The position numbers were made by a program, and so were the translations under genes. From positions 19,993,207 to 20,057,206 of the forward strand of contig NC_089983.1 in NCBI RefSeq assembly GCF_036417845.1: a DNA stretch of 64,000 nucleotides, in the 5' to 3' direction. The DNA is from Apteryx mantelli (Eukaryota; Chordata; Aves; Apterygiformes; Apterygidae). The notes under the pieces were generated by a model. It had not been told where the DNA came from. It did not search any database and saw only the letters and a program-made list of their open reading frames with translations. This document shows, in pieces, positions 1-14,410 of the stretch. Numbering within the stretch: position 1 is the first letter of the stretch; the number at the start of each line of letters is the position of its first letter.

Positions 1-2633
1 ATAGGCAGGGAGGAGAAAGGAGCAAAGTTTAGGAATTCTGCAGGTGATTCCACATCAGTGTATCCCTTTCAGTAAAGCGCTTACTATCGATTACTGTATG
101 CATGAGATATGAGGTGAGGTAGATTAGCAAGACCATTCCCAGTCAGATTAGTTTTACTCTTCCTTCATCATTAGCGTGCAGAAGGGAGTGGAAGTCAAAG
201 GCATTTATTTTCATGGCTTTTTCCAAAGACTTGCATTTTCAGGGAATCATTTCAACCCTATGAACCTCTCTTCTTTTTTTGCTTGCTTGAAATAGGGATA
301 GTACTCTTGTGTGCATACAACAGTTTGTATGAGAATTAATAAATATTGCATTTCTTGGTGGGTAGCAGCCTGATAATTGGTTTTAAAAATGTGAGACAAA
401 TGCACTAGGATGGGAAGAGTTTTGTATTTGTTTGTGAGTATTAGATACAAAGATACTTCCCAAACTTTGGTTTAATATTAAGGGATGACGTAAATGAAGA
501 ATCTATTATTTCTGACTCCACTTTCTTTTACATGTGGAGCTCCTGAAGTCACTGACTGTTTTGGGTCCAAACTGTTAAAATCTAAGGAAAGTTTCTCATC
601 AACTTCAGCAAGGTTTGGTTTCAGGACCTTTAGGGAAGGGAATTTAAAGTGACAGCAATAAGCTTCTGTGCACCACACATGAGAACAAATTCATGTCATT
701 ACCTTCCTAGATTTAATGTAGAAGTGAAATGATAATGTGGCTTCCCAACATTGTCAAAAACTGTAAATTATGTGCCTTTGATGTAACATATTGAAAACCC
801 ATATGGGTAGTAGTTGCAGATTTTTCTGATGCCTGGCACTTTGTCCTAGCTGATATTTCCATACATACTCTACAGTTGAGTAAAACGTTGCCTTTCCCTC
901 AGTCTGTAAAAAGCTGCATGGTGCATCACTTTGGTATGGAAGGTAAAAAAAGAAAAAAATTTCTATGTGTTATGTAGTGGAAACTATATGAAAGGAAATT
1001 AATGTTGTAGGTATTCCTCTTCTGCCAGTCCTCAGCGATAGTTCCAGATTACTGTTGTACAGAAATGCTGCATGTTACCACTTTGTGGTAACACCAGCTA
1101 GAATTCTTACAAGGCTTACGTATTCCATGTGACTTGTGGTAGAGGGGAAGGTAAGACTACCAGGCAGATCTGGAGTATTGCTTTGTGCAAAAAGTAGGAA
1201 AATTCAATCATCTTGGCATAGGTAAAATAATAATGAAGGAATCTTAACTAGAACAACAACAAAAAAAATTTCTCAGCTTTTACCTGCCTTGTCCTCTTGC
1301 TATTCTTCACTTATCCTTCTGAGCACCTGGTAGTACTTCTTTTCATTTTCATTCAGTGGCAGTGTTAGTCTAACTGCTTCACTGCTTGTCAAAGTCTGAT
1401 TAGTCCATTGACAGGAAAAATCAAAAAATAACAGCCAGAAATAAAGATACACAGTTCCCACAAAACTAAAAGTGGAATTTAAAAGTGAGTACTATACTTT
1501 CAGAATTCTTATGCTGAGCTCCTTAATGCTACATTTGAACCTGTTATACTAAAATTTTCCTTAAGCAGTTTGGGCAACAGTTGTCTTGTCATTTGTGGGG
1601 CATGCAGTTTTCCTCTAAAGCGGCATCTAAGTAAAGAACATACAGAATAGGATTTGCTTCTGTGGTATAATTATAAAAATAGCACTATCTGGAAGCAATT
1701 TGAAGAGTCCTTGCCACATGTACAGCACACCATAAAGACTTTCTGATTTTGAAACTATTTACTACTTCATCAGGCCCTTTGGTAACTGTAGCCATGTAAC
1801 ACTAAGAATATTATACAGTCATGTGATCTAACAATGTATTTCCATGTACAAAATAGGGTTAAGAAATGATAGTCAAAGTCGGTGTTCTGAGGATGTGAGG
1901 ATAAGTTATAAATCTAAGTACCATATTGCAGATTAAAAGACCTGATGTAAAGCACTTTTGGCTAAATATTATATAAATATATAGTATATCTATATATGTG
2001 CATAGCATTCAGATACATGTATGCTTCATAATTTAGATACATTTTTTTCTGAACATTAGTTAGATTTGCAGTCCAGAAAATACTGGTATTCAAGCCGTTA
2101 GCAAACATTGTTTTTAGAGAAAACTAAGGGGCAATTAAGTAAATACATTTTTACATAACCTGAAAATTCCTTGCCGTTTATACACAACTGTGTGCACATA
2201 AGCAATGTTATAGAACTAACTGTCATTTTGGAAAAAGAAACCTGACCTGGAAAAGAATGCCACAGTTCGTGTAAAAAGTATTTTCTATTTTGTGGATTCA
2301 TTAAAAGTGCAAAATATTTTGCTTTGTTTTTTCCTCTGGAATTTAAATGTACACTGCAGCAATAATAGCACCCTTTGGGGAAGTAATGATGTATCTCATA
2401 GTGACATAGTTCATCAGCTCAGGTGATTTTACAGGATTTTAGAACACAGGAAAGGCCGCGTACCTGAGATGAAGAAAATTGCTTTTGTATTCCCTGCTTG
2501 GCCAGTTCTTTCCCTCTGTGAACAGGGATGTTACTTCTCATAACAGAACTAGAAGCTTTTTTTAAAGCTCTGGTTGCTAAATAGCATTTTTAATTTAAGC
2601 AAAAGATCCATCTTTGGGATAGCTGATGAGATT

Positions 2634-2648
2634 ATTATTATTATTATG
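2634..2648 (+). repeat. ATT trinucleotide repeat
   Basis: About five ATT units; a short simple repeat in intergenic DNA. Confidence 0.7.
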
Positions 2649-5465
2649 ATGTGTTGTCTGAGCTGTTCCTCAATCAAGTTTGAATCCATTCAATTTCCAA
2701 TGTAGCGTTTAAAGGAAAGTACGCTGTTTAGATTTTGGATTGCTTTAAAATGCTGTAGTGTGAATTGTACCAGTTAAGGAGGAGATTGGTTCAGTTGCCA
2801 TGCAGTGGGGACCGCTGAGCAGCTGGGGCCACTGCCTCATCAGCTGTCCCAGACAGTCATTCATCCCTTCAGTCTGTGACCCTAGGTCTACCCCTGCTTT
2901 CGAGTATATCTTGGATTTTAATGTACAACATTTGCAATTTCTGTTTTTCTTATTCCCGTGTTTAAACCAAGAACTGAACTGCCACTTTGTTGAGAAAAAG
3001 AATTACAGGCATCCCAATAAGTTCGAGGAAGCTGAGGAAAACAGAGTCTTTCTGCTGTGGGGAAGAGGGGAGTTGCACATAGCTGCAGCATCCTGACAGC
3101 TTCGCCGTGCCGGGGGTGGAGGGGGGTGTCAGACGACAAGCTCTTTGCAGTTCTGAATAGCAATAGTCAGCTTTGAGGAGGAAATCTATCTCCGTGAAGA
3201 TGTTTGTTGTGATCAGACATACCGACTTCTCTGACTTCCTCTGAGGGGAGGAAAACACTCTACCTTGCAACAGAGCAAGCCAGAGGGTTTCAGCATATAC
3301 GAGCAGGAAAACGTGTACTTACGAAGGAATGTATCTTAATATGTTCCATAATCACTGCTTAGTGGGTAAGGGATAAAATGGCTTTCTCCGAGCTAACATG
3401 GCCTCTCATTACATGCTTTTTGTTGTAATTTGAGGAGCTCATGAAAGAACTGTTTACTCTGTGGCAGTTTTTCATGTGAGCTGAATGGATAACTCAACTT
3501 TATGATTACAGCTATTATTTTCATACAGTTTCAAAGTTGAGTTTCAAAGAAAAGGTTTGTGTTTAGTATTCAAGGAATGAAAAATAAGTTCACTACTCTT
3601 ATTACAAATATCCTCATCTTTTCCAAATAATTTTCTGTGAAGCAAGACATGTGCCTGAGCAATGGGCATGGCAGCAGTGTATGCTACACCTTGGTTACAA
3701 GTAAATTTTGCAGTGAAGTGCTCTGTGCACTGCAGGCAGTTTGAACATCCCTTCACTTGAGTAAAATACACATCAAAAGGCAGAATAACAAGAAGAATCC
3801 ATTGTCCCCATGTGTCTGTGTTCCCTGCTTAGAGATGGGTGTGTAACCCTACAAGAGCAAAGCCCAAGAATGAATTTCAAAGCGCTTTCCTTTTACAAAA
3901 TGTTTCCCGTTGTATGTACTAACTACTCCTGTTTCATATTTACAATACCCCTAGAACTTGTTGGTGGATGATATTTAATTAGAAAAAAAGTTTGCCAATA
4001 TCCGACTATTGCTTTTTAATCTTTTTAATGTTGTTTTATTTCAAATTAGTTTCCTATCCATTGATAGCTCATAACATCTGCAGCTGACATTCTTTGTATT
4101 GGATTTTAATTTATCTGTCAAAATGATATTTCATTCTTATCACTGTGAGTTTATGCTTGTATTTTCTGTTTTTTGTTTTAATCACCTAAGGATTTTAGAT
4201 GTTTACAGGTTTAGATGTTTAGGTGTTTTAGAATTAAAACTGTAAAAAAAGAAACAGTCACTCTGTAGATTTTTTTTTTTTGAAGGCTTGCTGCATGGTT
4301 GTGAGAAGATTATTACTGTACCCCAATCTAAAGATCAGAATCTCAAGTGTCTTGTGTCTTTATAGTTCTTTATACTTGTACAAAACTGGTATACAAAGCT
4401 GTCATCCTAGGAAGGTAAGAGTTTTACACACATCTTCAAATACAAATAAATCTGCAAAGTACAAAGTAGAAGAAAATCAGTTTCTAGTTGTTTAATGGCA
4501 TTTAATAGCTTTAGCATGTCAGGTGCAAAGTTCTGCTGTTGCTTTTAAAAAGGGAAGGGTTGATAATTGCAGTGCTCTGGCCAAATTCCCTCTGAGGAGC
4601 TCCATAACTCCATCCAGCTAAAGTCCTCCTACAATCACAGCTGGTTAGTTCTGCTTCCTAAATAAAGCCTCCCTCCTGTAAAGACTTTCTCCTGGGCCTA
4701 AGTAGATGCCGTATGCACAGGTTTATTGACTTCATCTCTGTATTGAGATATTGTGACAGATTCCCATTGCTATAGAGTTCATTATGACATGGATGTTTTG
4801 ACCCCACTACATTCTCTGAAATGTTGATTTCCTCCCCAACCCTGCCTCTGAGTTCTTCTTAGCTTGATGTGGAGTTGACAATATATGTGTATTTTAGGGA
4901 TAACAAGTCAACAGGTATTTTGGCTTTGGAGAAAATTTGAACTTGCTATCACATTCAACACTGAGGGGGAAATCAGCAGAGATTTCTTCTGTAACAGTGT
5001 CTCAAAGTATCAGCTGCAGTATACAATATTTTATTTTTATGACCTGGCAATCTCTGTAAGAGAAAGTGGGTAAGAAAGAGCCTGACTAAGCCTGAGGGCA
5101 CTGGAAGGAGGGGAGCTTCTCTTTCCTTACGGCAGCAGGATTTAGGGTCAGGGAGTATATTTTGCAGCAAACTATGATTTTTGAAGACATGCTTTAAAGA
5201 GCAGCCTTCATAATTTCACTGACATGAAATCTTTATACTGTTTATTCTCATACAGGAATCAGGATGTGTGTCTTTAGCAGTCTGTGGCTGGGCATCTTTT
5301 CCAGTGCTGGATCTTATCTTTACTTCTCTTCTCTTAAAATGGCTCCTTTGAACATGGGAGATTAAGAATGAAACTGTACAACAGTCCCCTAGGAAATGTT
5401 TATAAATTGGGGAAAAAAAACAACAGTAACATTGTTCTCTAAATCTTTTAGCGGTTTTGAGAACA

Positions 5466-5483
5466 GGCTGGCTGGCTGGCTGG
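5466..5483 (+). repeat. GGCT tetranucleotide repeat
   Basis: Four and a half GGCT units in a row. Confidence 0.8.
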
Positions 5484-5769
5484 ATTGCCGCTCACTTTGA
5501 ATTCTCGCTTAACCCAACTTTGCACTATGCAGCAACTTCTCTTAGAAGGTCTGGCTCTCCCTGTTCCTTTGCAGTATCAGGTAGTGCTCCAAATGAGTGC
5601 TCGCAGTATAAACGAAGTGAGGAAAAAAACCTTATGGGTTGTTTCTCTGTGTGTTTACCTACTGGTTTGTATGGTTTGGGGAGCTGCTGGTAGAATAGTT
5701 TACATAGTCCGTTGGTTATGTTTAGCCTCAGGTGAGCTTGGGCAACTAAGGGACTTTTCTCTTTGTATG

Positions 5770-5844
5770 TATAATTTTATATATATATAAACAATATACT
5801 TTATATATATAAATTATATGTAAATTTTATTAAAAAAAAAAAAA
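5770..5844 (+). repeat. AT-rich low-complexity block ending in an A run
   Basis: Two TATATATA-type tracts around 5780 and 5804, each able to form a hairpin, followed by an A run at about 5832-5844. Confidence 0.7.
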
Positions 5845-6649
5845 CAGAAAAAGGGTGTACTGCAAAACAGGCACCTGATTTGAAAGAAAACAATGTTAGT
5901 CTGGCATGTTGGATATCCTGGAACAACAGTTGTATTAGCTTTAATTTTTTGCCATCTGCTACAGAAAACATAGAATTTAGCCCAGTTAACCAAATCTTAG
6001 TGTTATGTATACGCTATATGCATGCATTTTCTGGCACTCAAATAAGTAACAGTCATCTTTATTTGACTGCTGAAAGTATATTTAAGTTTATTGTTTAAAT
6101 GTATATTTTTAGATTCCCATTGGAGCAGAAAGTAGTTCTAGAACTAGCACTGTGCTGCTTCTTCTACAGGCTTTTTTCAGAGTACAGTGTAAGTGAGAGA
6201 AAATAAAGTTCTTGATCTCTAATTTTATTAGATTTTGCTTTCCCATTTTTCCAAGGTTTAAAAAAGCAATCACTCTTTCTGGGCACATATTTTTCTGATG
6301 CAGCTTTATGTTGATATTCTCATTTTGTTGTGAAATTGGGTAAGAAATCATCGATGGTGATTTAGTATTTCCTTAATAATAAAATAATGATTCAGTATTT
6401 TGCTTTCTACCCTAACCCCAGATTCATATTTGAAAATGTGGGGTAGAATTCTGCAAAATGGAGTCATTTATTAACTCTTGCCAGTTGCTAGGTCTCAGTG
6501 GAATGGAGACTGGAGTGAAATCTGGGCATTTGGAATGGAAGTAAGATTTTTGCCTTTCTTAGTGTCAGGATTTGACTCTTGGATTATGCTGACAGTTCCC
6601 ATTGAAGACATGCCTGAAAGCTTCAAAAAAAATATATTTTTTTTTTTGT

Positions 6650-6659
6650 GGGGGGGGGG
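6650..6659 (+). repeat. G run next to a T run
   Basis: Ten G follow a T-rich stretch. Such junctions are prone to slippage and to sequencing error. Confidence 0.7.
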
Positions 6660-7070
6660 ATAAGAAGTCATTTTTTCAGGCTTATGTCAGAATCTATCTG
6701 AGTGTGTATGGAAACAGGCAAGTTCCAAAATTACTTTAATTTAAAAATCAGGAGAATGATAGTTTGTGTTCCCTGCAAGCTGCCTGCACTTTTGAGTATC
6801 CAAATATAGCTTCAAAATATGTGGCCTCAAGGAAGGATTAGTACCATATTATGGTAAATATGATTAAATAGAATAATCTATTTGAAGTTTCTCTGGAATT
6901 TGCCACTCCTGTATTTGTACACCTTTAGCTACTCCAGGAGGAAAGTGAGTAAAGGGAATTTTCCTGAGAAATGTATTTGCAAGCAATTTGCAATTCTAAG
7001 AAACAGTGACTGTTTGTTTAATTTGGAAAATGAAAAAGAGAATCAATGCTCTTTCCAGTCTTTTATCATA

Positions 7071-7108
7071 TCACTGATAAATGAAATATTTCAATATTTC
7101 ATCAGTGA
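7071..7108. repeat. Inverted repeat (hairpin)
   Basis: TCACTGAT plus ATGAAATATT-type sequence at 7071-7090 pairs with 7093-7108 across a two-base spacer. All 16 bases of the right arm pair; the left arm carries four extra bases. Confidence 0.75.
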
Positions 7109-8308
7109 ACCTAGAGAAATTATCAGTTGTGTAATGCAGTAGAAAACCAACTGACTGGATGAAAGGTTTACATTTTGAGTGCTCAGTAAAATAGCTGGGA
7201 ATTCTGAAATAACTGAAATTTCATTCTGAAACTTTGTGGTGAAGAGAAGGAAAGGATATATGAGGCCTATCTTCTAAGCAATAGTCACAGGGTAAAAGTA
7301 TGAAGAAAATATTAATGGTAAAATATATCAGTTACATCTTCAGGCTTTTTAAGATCTAGCAGGCTGTGGATTAGGGTCTGAACAGAAACAACAAAATTAA
7401 CACTAGATGTGAATACATGGAGGGACATACAGTGTATGTCTAGGGAGCTGGATACTATAGTATTTTGGTACATGATGGCATTAAATGGCTTGATAGGTCT
7501 TCTTACCTCATTTGGGTGATTGTTTGATTCCTTATAGGCGCAGGACCTTGGCTTGAACAACTACAAATTCTTATTTCAGAAATCACAGGGTTAGCCATGA
7601 GCAATTCTGAAAATGGTATTTTTTCTCCTACCTGAATAGTAGCACAGCTGTGGTCTTTGGTATAGATGTGGAATTTTGTGGCTGCTAAAGCTGTCATAGC
7701 CTTAGGAACAGTTAAGGGATCAGAAAGGTGCAACTGTTTCCTTGTTAGGGTATACTGTCCTGATACTTCACTCACTTTATATATGCAATGTACATATGTG
7801 AAGTGAATGAATTTTGTGAATGGAGAGTTCTGATTTGGCAGTATATTAGCAAAATGACTGGGGATTAAAGAGATGCTGTCAAGATGGTTAGCCCTCAGAT
7901 TTTCTTTTTTTTTTTGATCAAATATAGTGCTTGTGAAATATGTCAGATTGATAATACCAGAAAATGAAATTTATCTTTTCTGAGGACAGACTCAGCATGG
8001 ACAGGTGTAGATCAAGCTGCTAATTTACTCATCCTAATACAGACAGACTTTAAAGCATGTTTCAGCTGGCAGGGCCTCTTGTGATGGATAGTTGTTATAG
8101 TGTATGTACTAATGACACTTGCCCACTAGAAAATACTTTTCTAGTATTTCCTCTGTAATCATCTTCTGTAGTAAATCACCTCTGTAGTCATCCTGCAATT
8201 TAATTTTCAGTCATTGCTGGAGTGGATTACATTTGAATTGGAAACCTACAGGTCAAAGTATTTACATTTCATTATCAAACTTCTGAATCCTCTGATCTCT
8301 CAAATTGC

Positions 8309-8330
8309 TTTATTTAAGTACTTAAATAAA
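8309..8330. repeat. Perfect 22-base palindrome
   Basis: TTTATTTAAGT is followed directly by its exact reverse complement, with no spacer. Confidence 0.85.
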
Positions 8331-8851
8331 CTCACTGTACTTAAACTCACTTTTATTTTAACAAAATTAAGGAAAATAATATCTATAACATAGAAAATCT
8401 ATGTAAAGTAATCTTGTGCAGGGTTATGAGAACTAGAAAGCCAAGCTGGTGCATACAAAGTGGATAGGTTTTATAAAATAAGGAGAATAAATGAATTTAA
8501 TAGCATATCGTGTAAAATATCAGCTCAGTTATGCAGAACGTCTTGATAGCATACAGTCTTTGTATGTTAACTCTAAAAAGTTTTGTTAAAATTTGCAATT
8601 CTTAGTTACTTCTGCTACTCCTAACACTGTAATAAGCAAATTTACATCTTCCTCTCCTCTTGAATCGTTACTGTGTTTATATGTTATACAGTGGAAAACT
8701 TGATGGTTGACAATGAATCATCTGGCCAGCCATGACTAGCCTTGTCTGGAATGATATAAGTGCTAGTTAGATGCACATGAATGGCAGCCACTATTCAAGG
8801 CAAGGTCAAAATTACAGTATTTCTAAAAAGAAAAAATTCAAGCCTCACCAT

Positions 8852-8875
8852 AAAAAAAAAAAAAAGAAAAAAAAA
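8852..8875 (+). repeat. A-rich tract
   Basis: Fourteen A, one G and nine A. No retroposon was recognised before it. Confidence 0.8.
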
Positions 8876-11800
8876 GGCTATATACTGAAAATGATTCTCA
8901 GATTTTTTTCAGTATCCCTTGATTTAATTTATATGGCGCTACTAACCATTCTACAGCTCTGTTATTACACTGCACCTACTCACCATGGAAGTGTGCTTTG
9001 TGGATACTGTGTAAACTGCATGACAGTTGTCTTTTTCTCCTGATAGCAACTAGTGCATTATGTGAAATTCAAAATCTGTGGATTGTCAGAAAACAATCTT
9101 TGAACTTTTTTAATAGTGGAAATCCTGAAAATATGTAATATTTATAAACATAAGTCTGATGTATAGAGTATCCTATTGATTAAGTCCTTCCCTTGCTTAA
9201 AGCTGGGGCAAGTAGGCTTGCAGCAGGGAAGAAAATTCTGTGGATTCCTAAGGTTGTTCTGTGTCCACTTTGATATCTCTCAGCAACCTCTCCTGTGTTT
9301 GCAGCCAAACCTAACTGTTGGACAGAAAAAAATTTGCTATGGTTTGCCTTCCTAGACCCCCAAATCCATCTTTCTATGCCACTGCTATTGAATTACTCTT
9401 AAGCAGAACTGCATAAGAAGGAAGTGCGGCAGTCTCCACATTTAAGGCTCTTTGCACGCAGTTCCCTGAAGATTATACGGAGGACAATGGATCCTTTGCT
9501 GTTTCAATCAGACAGGATTTTTCCTTCGTATGTAAGTTCTGTTTTGTAGAAACAAGAGAGCTGTTGTGTCATATTTGCCATATAATTTTACTACAGTGTG
9601 CTATATTACTGCATAAGGAACTTTGAGTTGCAGTTTTGGATATGTTCATGTTGGGCTAAATTTAGAAAGATCTATATTTAGGAATTCTTATGGACTTGAA
9701 AATAGCCTCGCTCAAACTATTTTGGCTTATTTTTATCAGAGTCTAAAGACAGGGCTTGCAGCAGGTTTGGGCTGTGAAACGTGCTTGTACAGAATTCAGC
9801 ATTCTGATGAATGGAAATTTCTTTCTTAGCACCACAAAATAGCAGCAATGTAGAGCATTTGCAGTGGACCAAATCTGAATATTTTGCTGCCACTGATTAA
9901 ACTGTTGGGGAGGTATCATTAATGCTTTAATTACAATCTGCACTTAGTCTACTCTTCAAATGCTTTTTAGACTCAGACTAGAAAAATAAAGTGCTTCCAG
10001 TGGTAAATGACTTATGATGCATTCTGTTGAGTCACATCCCACTCCTTTTTTAAGGGAAAGAGCATGAGAGCAATTTGATTTTATGCCAGCAATTGTATGT
10101 TTAATGTGAAACACTTGGCCATAACAGACCTCATTCCATTGCTCATGCTGATTTTGCAGATTGGTAGCTCTGCTTATATCAGTGGCACTAGTGCTGTTTC
10201 ATCCTGGAGAGCAGTTATGTTCAGAGGGGGTGTAAAATCCAGTCTTCCAAATGCAACAACTATGTATTCAGGAAGAACAAGAGTTTTTCGTTATATACTC
10301 TAGACAAAGATGTCCATATCTTCTGCACTAAGCTCTTTATGATGGCTGGACAAGATAGTATGAGTTCATTAATGGCTGAATAGAGAAGGGTGCTATCAAA
10401 AGAGAGCTCGAGAGGCAAATAATTGTAGTGTTGTTTTATTTTATTGACATTGGTGATTAGTCACAACAGCTACCATGAGGTTCTGTAGGAATTTTAGAGA
10501 CAGAAATAGAATTAAAATAGATATTTTTGTGTATATATAGTATTCTGCAAAGAGACAGCTGGATTTTTTTAAGAGACAGAGCTAACAATTTGTGTCTATC
10601 ATTAAGTAGACAAAAAATTAAAAATTTTGATTTGTAAGATGATTTTTAGTTAAACACCTGAATGGCTTCAAGACTGTCTTGAGATCTCAATTAACTTTCT
10701 GTTGCATGGAGTACAATGCTATTAACAGACAAGAAAATAATGACAGAACAATGTAATGTGATTATTTTGTTCAAAGGGAGAATTAAAAATGGGAAATGTT
10801 AACGCTGAAGTAGCCTGCTAGGTGAGTTGTTCATGGTAGATCCTTCCTGATAGAAGTAAACCTCTGAAGAAAAAAGAGGGGAGTGATAAGTGTCATTTTA
10901 GGGACTTTAATGGGAAATTATTTTACCGTTTCTTGTAGGCAGAGGAATGTTCCCTTATTTTAGCAAATTTGCTGATCAGTCAGAAAAGTCTACTCCAAAA
11001 GGAGTGTAGGGGAAACATTCAGCAAAGAAAGGCATGTCCAGCCTATATTAACTGGAAAGGCATGAGGTGGCAGTGTACTGTTTCTCTCCTTCCTGCAAGA
11101 GAATTCTCTCCGGCTTTGCAGGAGAATGTCTTGGTGCCTGGATATTTATTCCAAACATTTCCTTCTAGTCACAGTGTAAAGTTTCCTTTGTGATTCAGGT
11201 TCCACTCTCTTGACTGATTTTTAAAACTATTTTTGTAATTGCTATTATCAGTGATGTTGAGACTTCTGCCACATAGTTTAGAATTTATACCAATGATGCA
11301 AAGAAATCCTTATTAACAAAGCATGGACTGTGATAAAGGCAGAGGCAGTTACACCTAGTAGTATCTTGCTGTAGAGCAGAAAATATGAGACCACTGTTGG
11401 AGTGTGAATGAGTACACGCTTATTCCAGCAGGCTAATTTTTATATGTTGTCACGGAGATGAAATTTAGTTATAAACAATGTTTAAAGGAACAAAGAGAAG
11501 AGAAACTGAAAGATGGACTATATATAAAGGTCTTAAATAGCAGAGTTATTAAAGAAAAGACCTAAACAAGTGTTATGCTTCTAGAGAACACCTAAGAGCA
11601 TCCAGACCTTGAAGGTGAATCAAAAGTTTGGAATGCAGAATAAATACACATTTATTTCAAATTGATTTGATTTGATTCATGTTTATTTGTAATATGTGAG
11701 TAAATGATATTTTTAAGCTTGTAACTGGTGCATAATTGCAATAACTGTCTCTGATAGCTTTGTATGTCCATCTAACTTGCTTGTTAAAGAGATTTGAGAT

Positions 11801-12845
11801 TTGTATTTTTTGTTGTCCATGTTTGCTTAGCAAAGATGTTTTATTATTATGAAGTATGACTGCTAGAGCCGGTTTAAAATTTTGTATTCACTTTTTAAGA
11901 CCAGTAACATGTGAAAGTGCCTATTCTAATTTCTTTGCTTTGGCTTATATTAAGTTGTAAACTAGATTTCTAGTTCTTAAGAATTGACATCAAATGAAAA
12001 GTAGATTGTAAAAAGTACCAGTTGTATTGGTTCGTGAAAATATGTATTAAAAAAAAGATTGGACAAAGTGAATGAGCCTTGGTTCCTCAGAAAACTGAAA
12101 AAGAAAAACAAAGACTATAGGAAGCTTTGTGCTTTTATACATGAGGTCATTCTCAAATATTCAAAATATAGTTCTTCATCCCTGATCTGTTTCTTCTTCA
12201 TTTCCTTCACTTGGACATAGTTGTGGAGAAGCATAACCACTCTGAAATACCAGACTTATTTGGTAGGAGCATAAATGATGACAGATACAACTATTTTGGG
12301 GAATGAAAACTGCTAATCCATGTCATTGCAAAAACATATGTTACTCAATAATGGAATTTTTGTACACTGAAATGAATATGTCTGATTCTTCACTTGTAAT
12401 TGTCTTTTGAGCTTAATCCTCAGAAGTCAGGGCAATCGGACTTCCTAGGAAACCATGGCACCCCCAAAATAAAGCACTTAAATCTGGACTGTGAAGTCGA
12501 TTTGTGAGGTCTTTATTAACTATGGTCAAACTAGAAAAATGTTTCCTGAGGTGGAAAGAAAATCTTTGACACAGATGAACTAGTTTTGGTCTAATTTTCT
12601 GAAATGAAAACAAAGAAGCATCATTATATGATTTAATTATTAAAAAATTTTGGACTCTGCACTGGAGAAAGTAAATTAGTTTGATTGAATAGGAAACTTC
12701 AACATATAAAGTAGCTGTGCTAGTTACCATTCCAAAGTTGCTATGTAGAACTACTGTTTTGTTAAAAAAGAAATGTTGAGATGTTGGTGAATTACTCGGA
12801 ATTTCCATATGACTTATTTTGCATAAGTTCATTCCTGGCTGCTGC

Positions 12846-12872
12846 TTTTTTTTTTTTTTTTCCCCCCCTCCC
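12846..12872 (+). repeat. Polypyrimidine tract
   Basis: Sixteen T followed directly by seven C and further pyrimidines. It resembles a splice-site tract but no exon follows. Confidence 0.75.
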
Positions 12873-14410
12873 TACCCAGCCTCAAAACCTCATATGATAG
12901 TACTTGAGTTTTGGATTAAATGGAGAATATTTCTTAGTAGATTTTCAGTGTATCATGGAAAGTTCAAAAGACTCTTTTTGAATTTGATTTTGTTAAATGA
13001 GTTAAAAAGCACATTTGTAAAATTATTTAACAATTAAATAGGGGGGAAAACCCGAGTTTCCTTTCCGCCATTCATATTTGCTCTGTAGAACTTGGAGAGG
13101 TAAGAAAGAAACAGACACTAAGACTGGAAGGCCTAATACCTAATAGGATCGTTGTATGATGATATGTTTTTACACAGTTGCCTTTACAGTGTGGGATTCT
13201 ACTTTAAGCTTTCAGGCGTTTTTTTACTGCCTTACTAGTGAATGAATATATAATCTTCTTTTTCTCCCTATTGCAAAGCAGACGTGATAGTAGTCTCTTG
13301 GATGGATATTAGATATGTTTTTTAAGCGGTAAGAGAAACATAGATCAAACTGGTATTACATTAGTTATTTATAGGGGTTTTTCTTTTTTTGTTGTTGTTG
13401 GGGTTTTTTTAAACCCTTTCAAATGGCTTGTTCCATGTAGAATGCTCAATGGTTAAATTTATCGTTCTTGAATTTTCCTTGGATGTTTTTTCCTTGTCTT
13501 TAAACACAACTAATAGCTTTGGGAAACTTCATAAGATGCTTTGCAACCAACTCCACAACTTTTCGTCATCATCAGATCCTTCCAGCTCCTTTGCAGTCTG
13601 TTTTCATTTGTTTAATGGCTATTTGGTGGCAGCCTTGCATACCTACTCTGTTAGTTTCAAAGTCTTGCAGTTGAATTAGAAACATTTGCTGAATCCCAAG
13701 TGGGTGCACCCTTGATATGGATGTAATTGAATCACATTATTGTATATGTCGTCTTATGTTGTCTGTAAGGATCAGAATATCTTCAGTCTATTCTACTGTA
13801 TAACCCACCAAAACTTTATGCTGCTGTTTAAAGACTCTGGACTTTTTGTCAGCTTGGGAGTCCCTGACAGGCTGTCAGTGGTTCAGTTAGCTTCATAAAC
13901 TTCAGAAAAGGTTAAAATAAAGAGTCTTTGTTTTTTGCAAAGTGAAAGTTCAGCTGTTCTCTTTTCTTTTTTTTTTCCTGTAGAATATCTGGAAATTCTA
14001 ATTTTTGCTTTGCCTGAGTACAAGGGATTGAAGTTTCTGTCTAATTCCAGCAAGTTACAGCAGTGGAGGGTGTATTTCTGTTTGATTTATAGTTCCAGCA
14101 TATGTCTCTGTCTCCTTTTTCTCTCTTTCTCTAAGTAATGATAATTAAAGGACACATATTGATTTGATTGTTGAGATTGCTTTGAACAGTCCTGGTGTGT
14201 GTTTTTTTTTTTTAATCAACAACTATGGGAATATTTTCATCGGGAACTGAAATTCTGGTTTCAGGATTTCTCTTTAGATCTGGTCGCACAGCAAACATGA
14301 GCAAAGTTTTGAATCATAAAGAATTTATATTTGATTGATTATTTTGGATTTAAAATGGGGAGAAATTTGTCCTAGATCTTTTTAATTTGGATGACTGCAC
14401 TTTGATCTGT

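Larger units (their letters stand above)
1..14410. other. Intergenic DNA, far upstream of COL5A2
   Basis: No exon, RNA gene or young transposon was recognised. All open frames are short; the longest (12413-12832, minus strand, 139 codons) has no recognisable motif. It contains small hairpins at 1074-1092 and 7071-7108, a perfect 22-base palindrome at 8309-8330, a GGCT repeat near 5.47 kb, an AT-rich block near 5.78-5.82 kb and several homopolymer runs. In other vertebrates WDR75 lies beyond the COL5A2 promoter in the opposite orientation; no piece of it was recognised here. Confidence 0.6.

Noticed and set aside
12413..12832. 139-codon minus-strand open frame as a gene
   Set aside because: A frame this long is expected roughly by chance in 64 kb of this composition; it has no recognisable motif and is rich in Ser, Phe and His.
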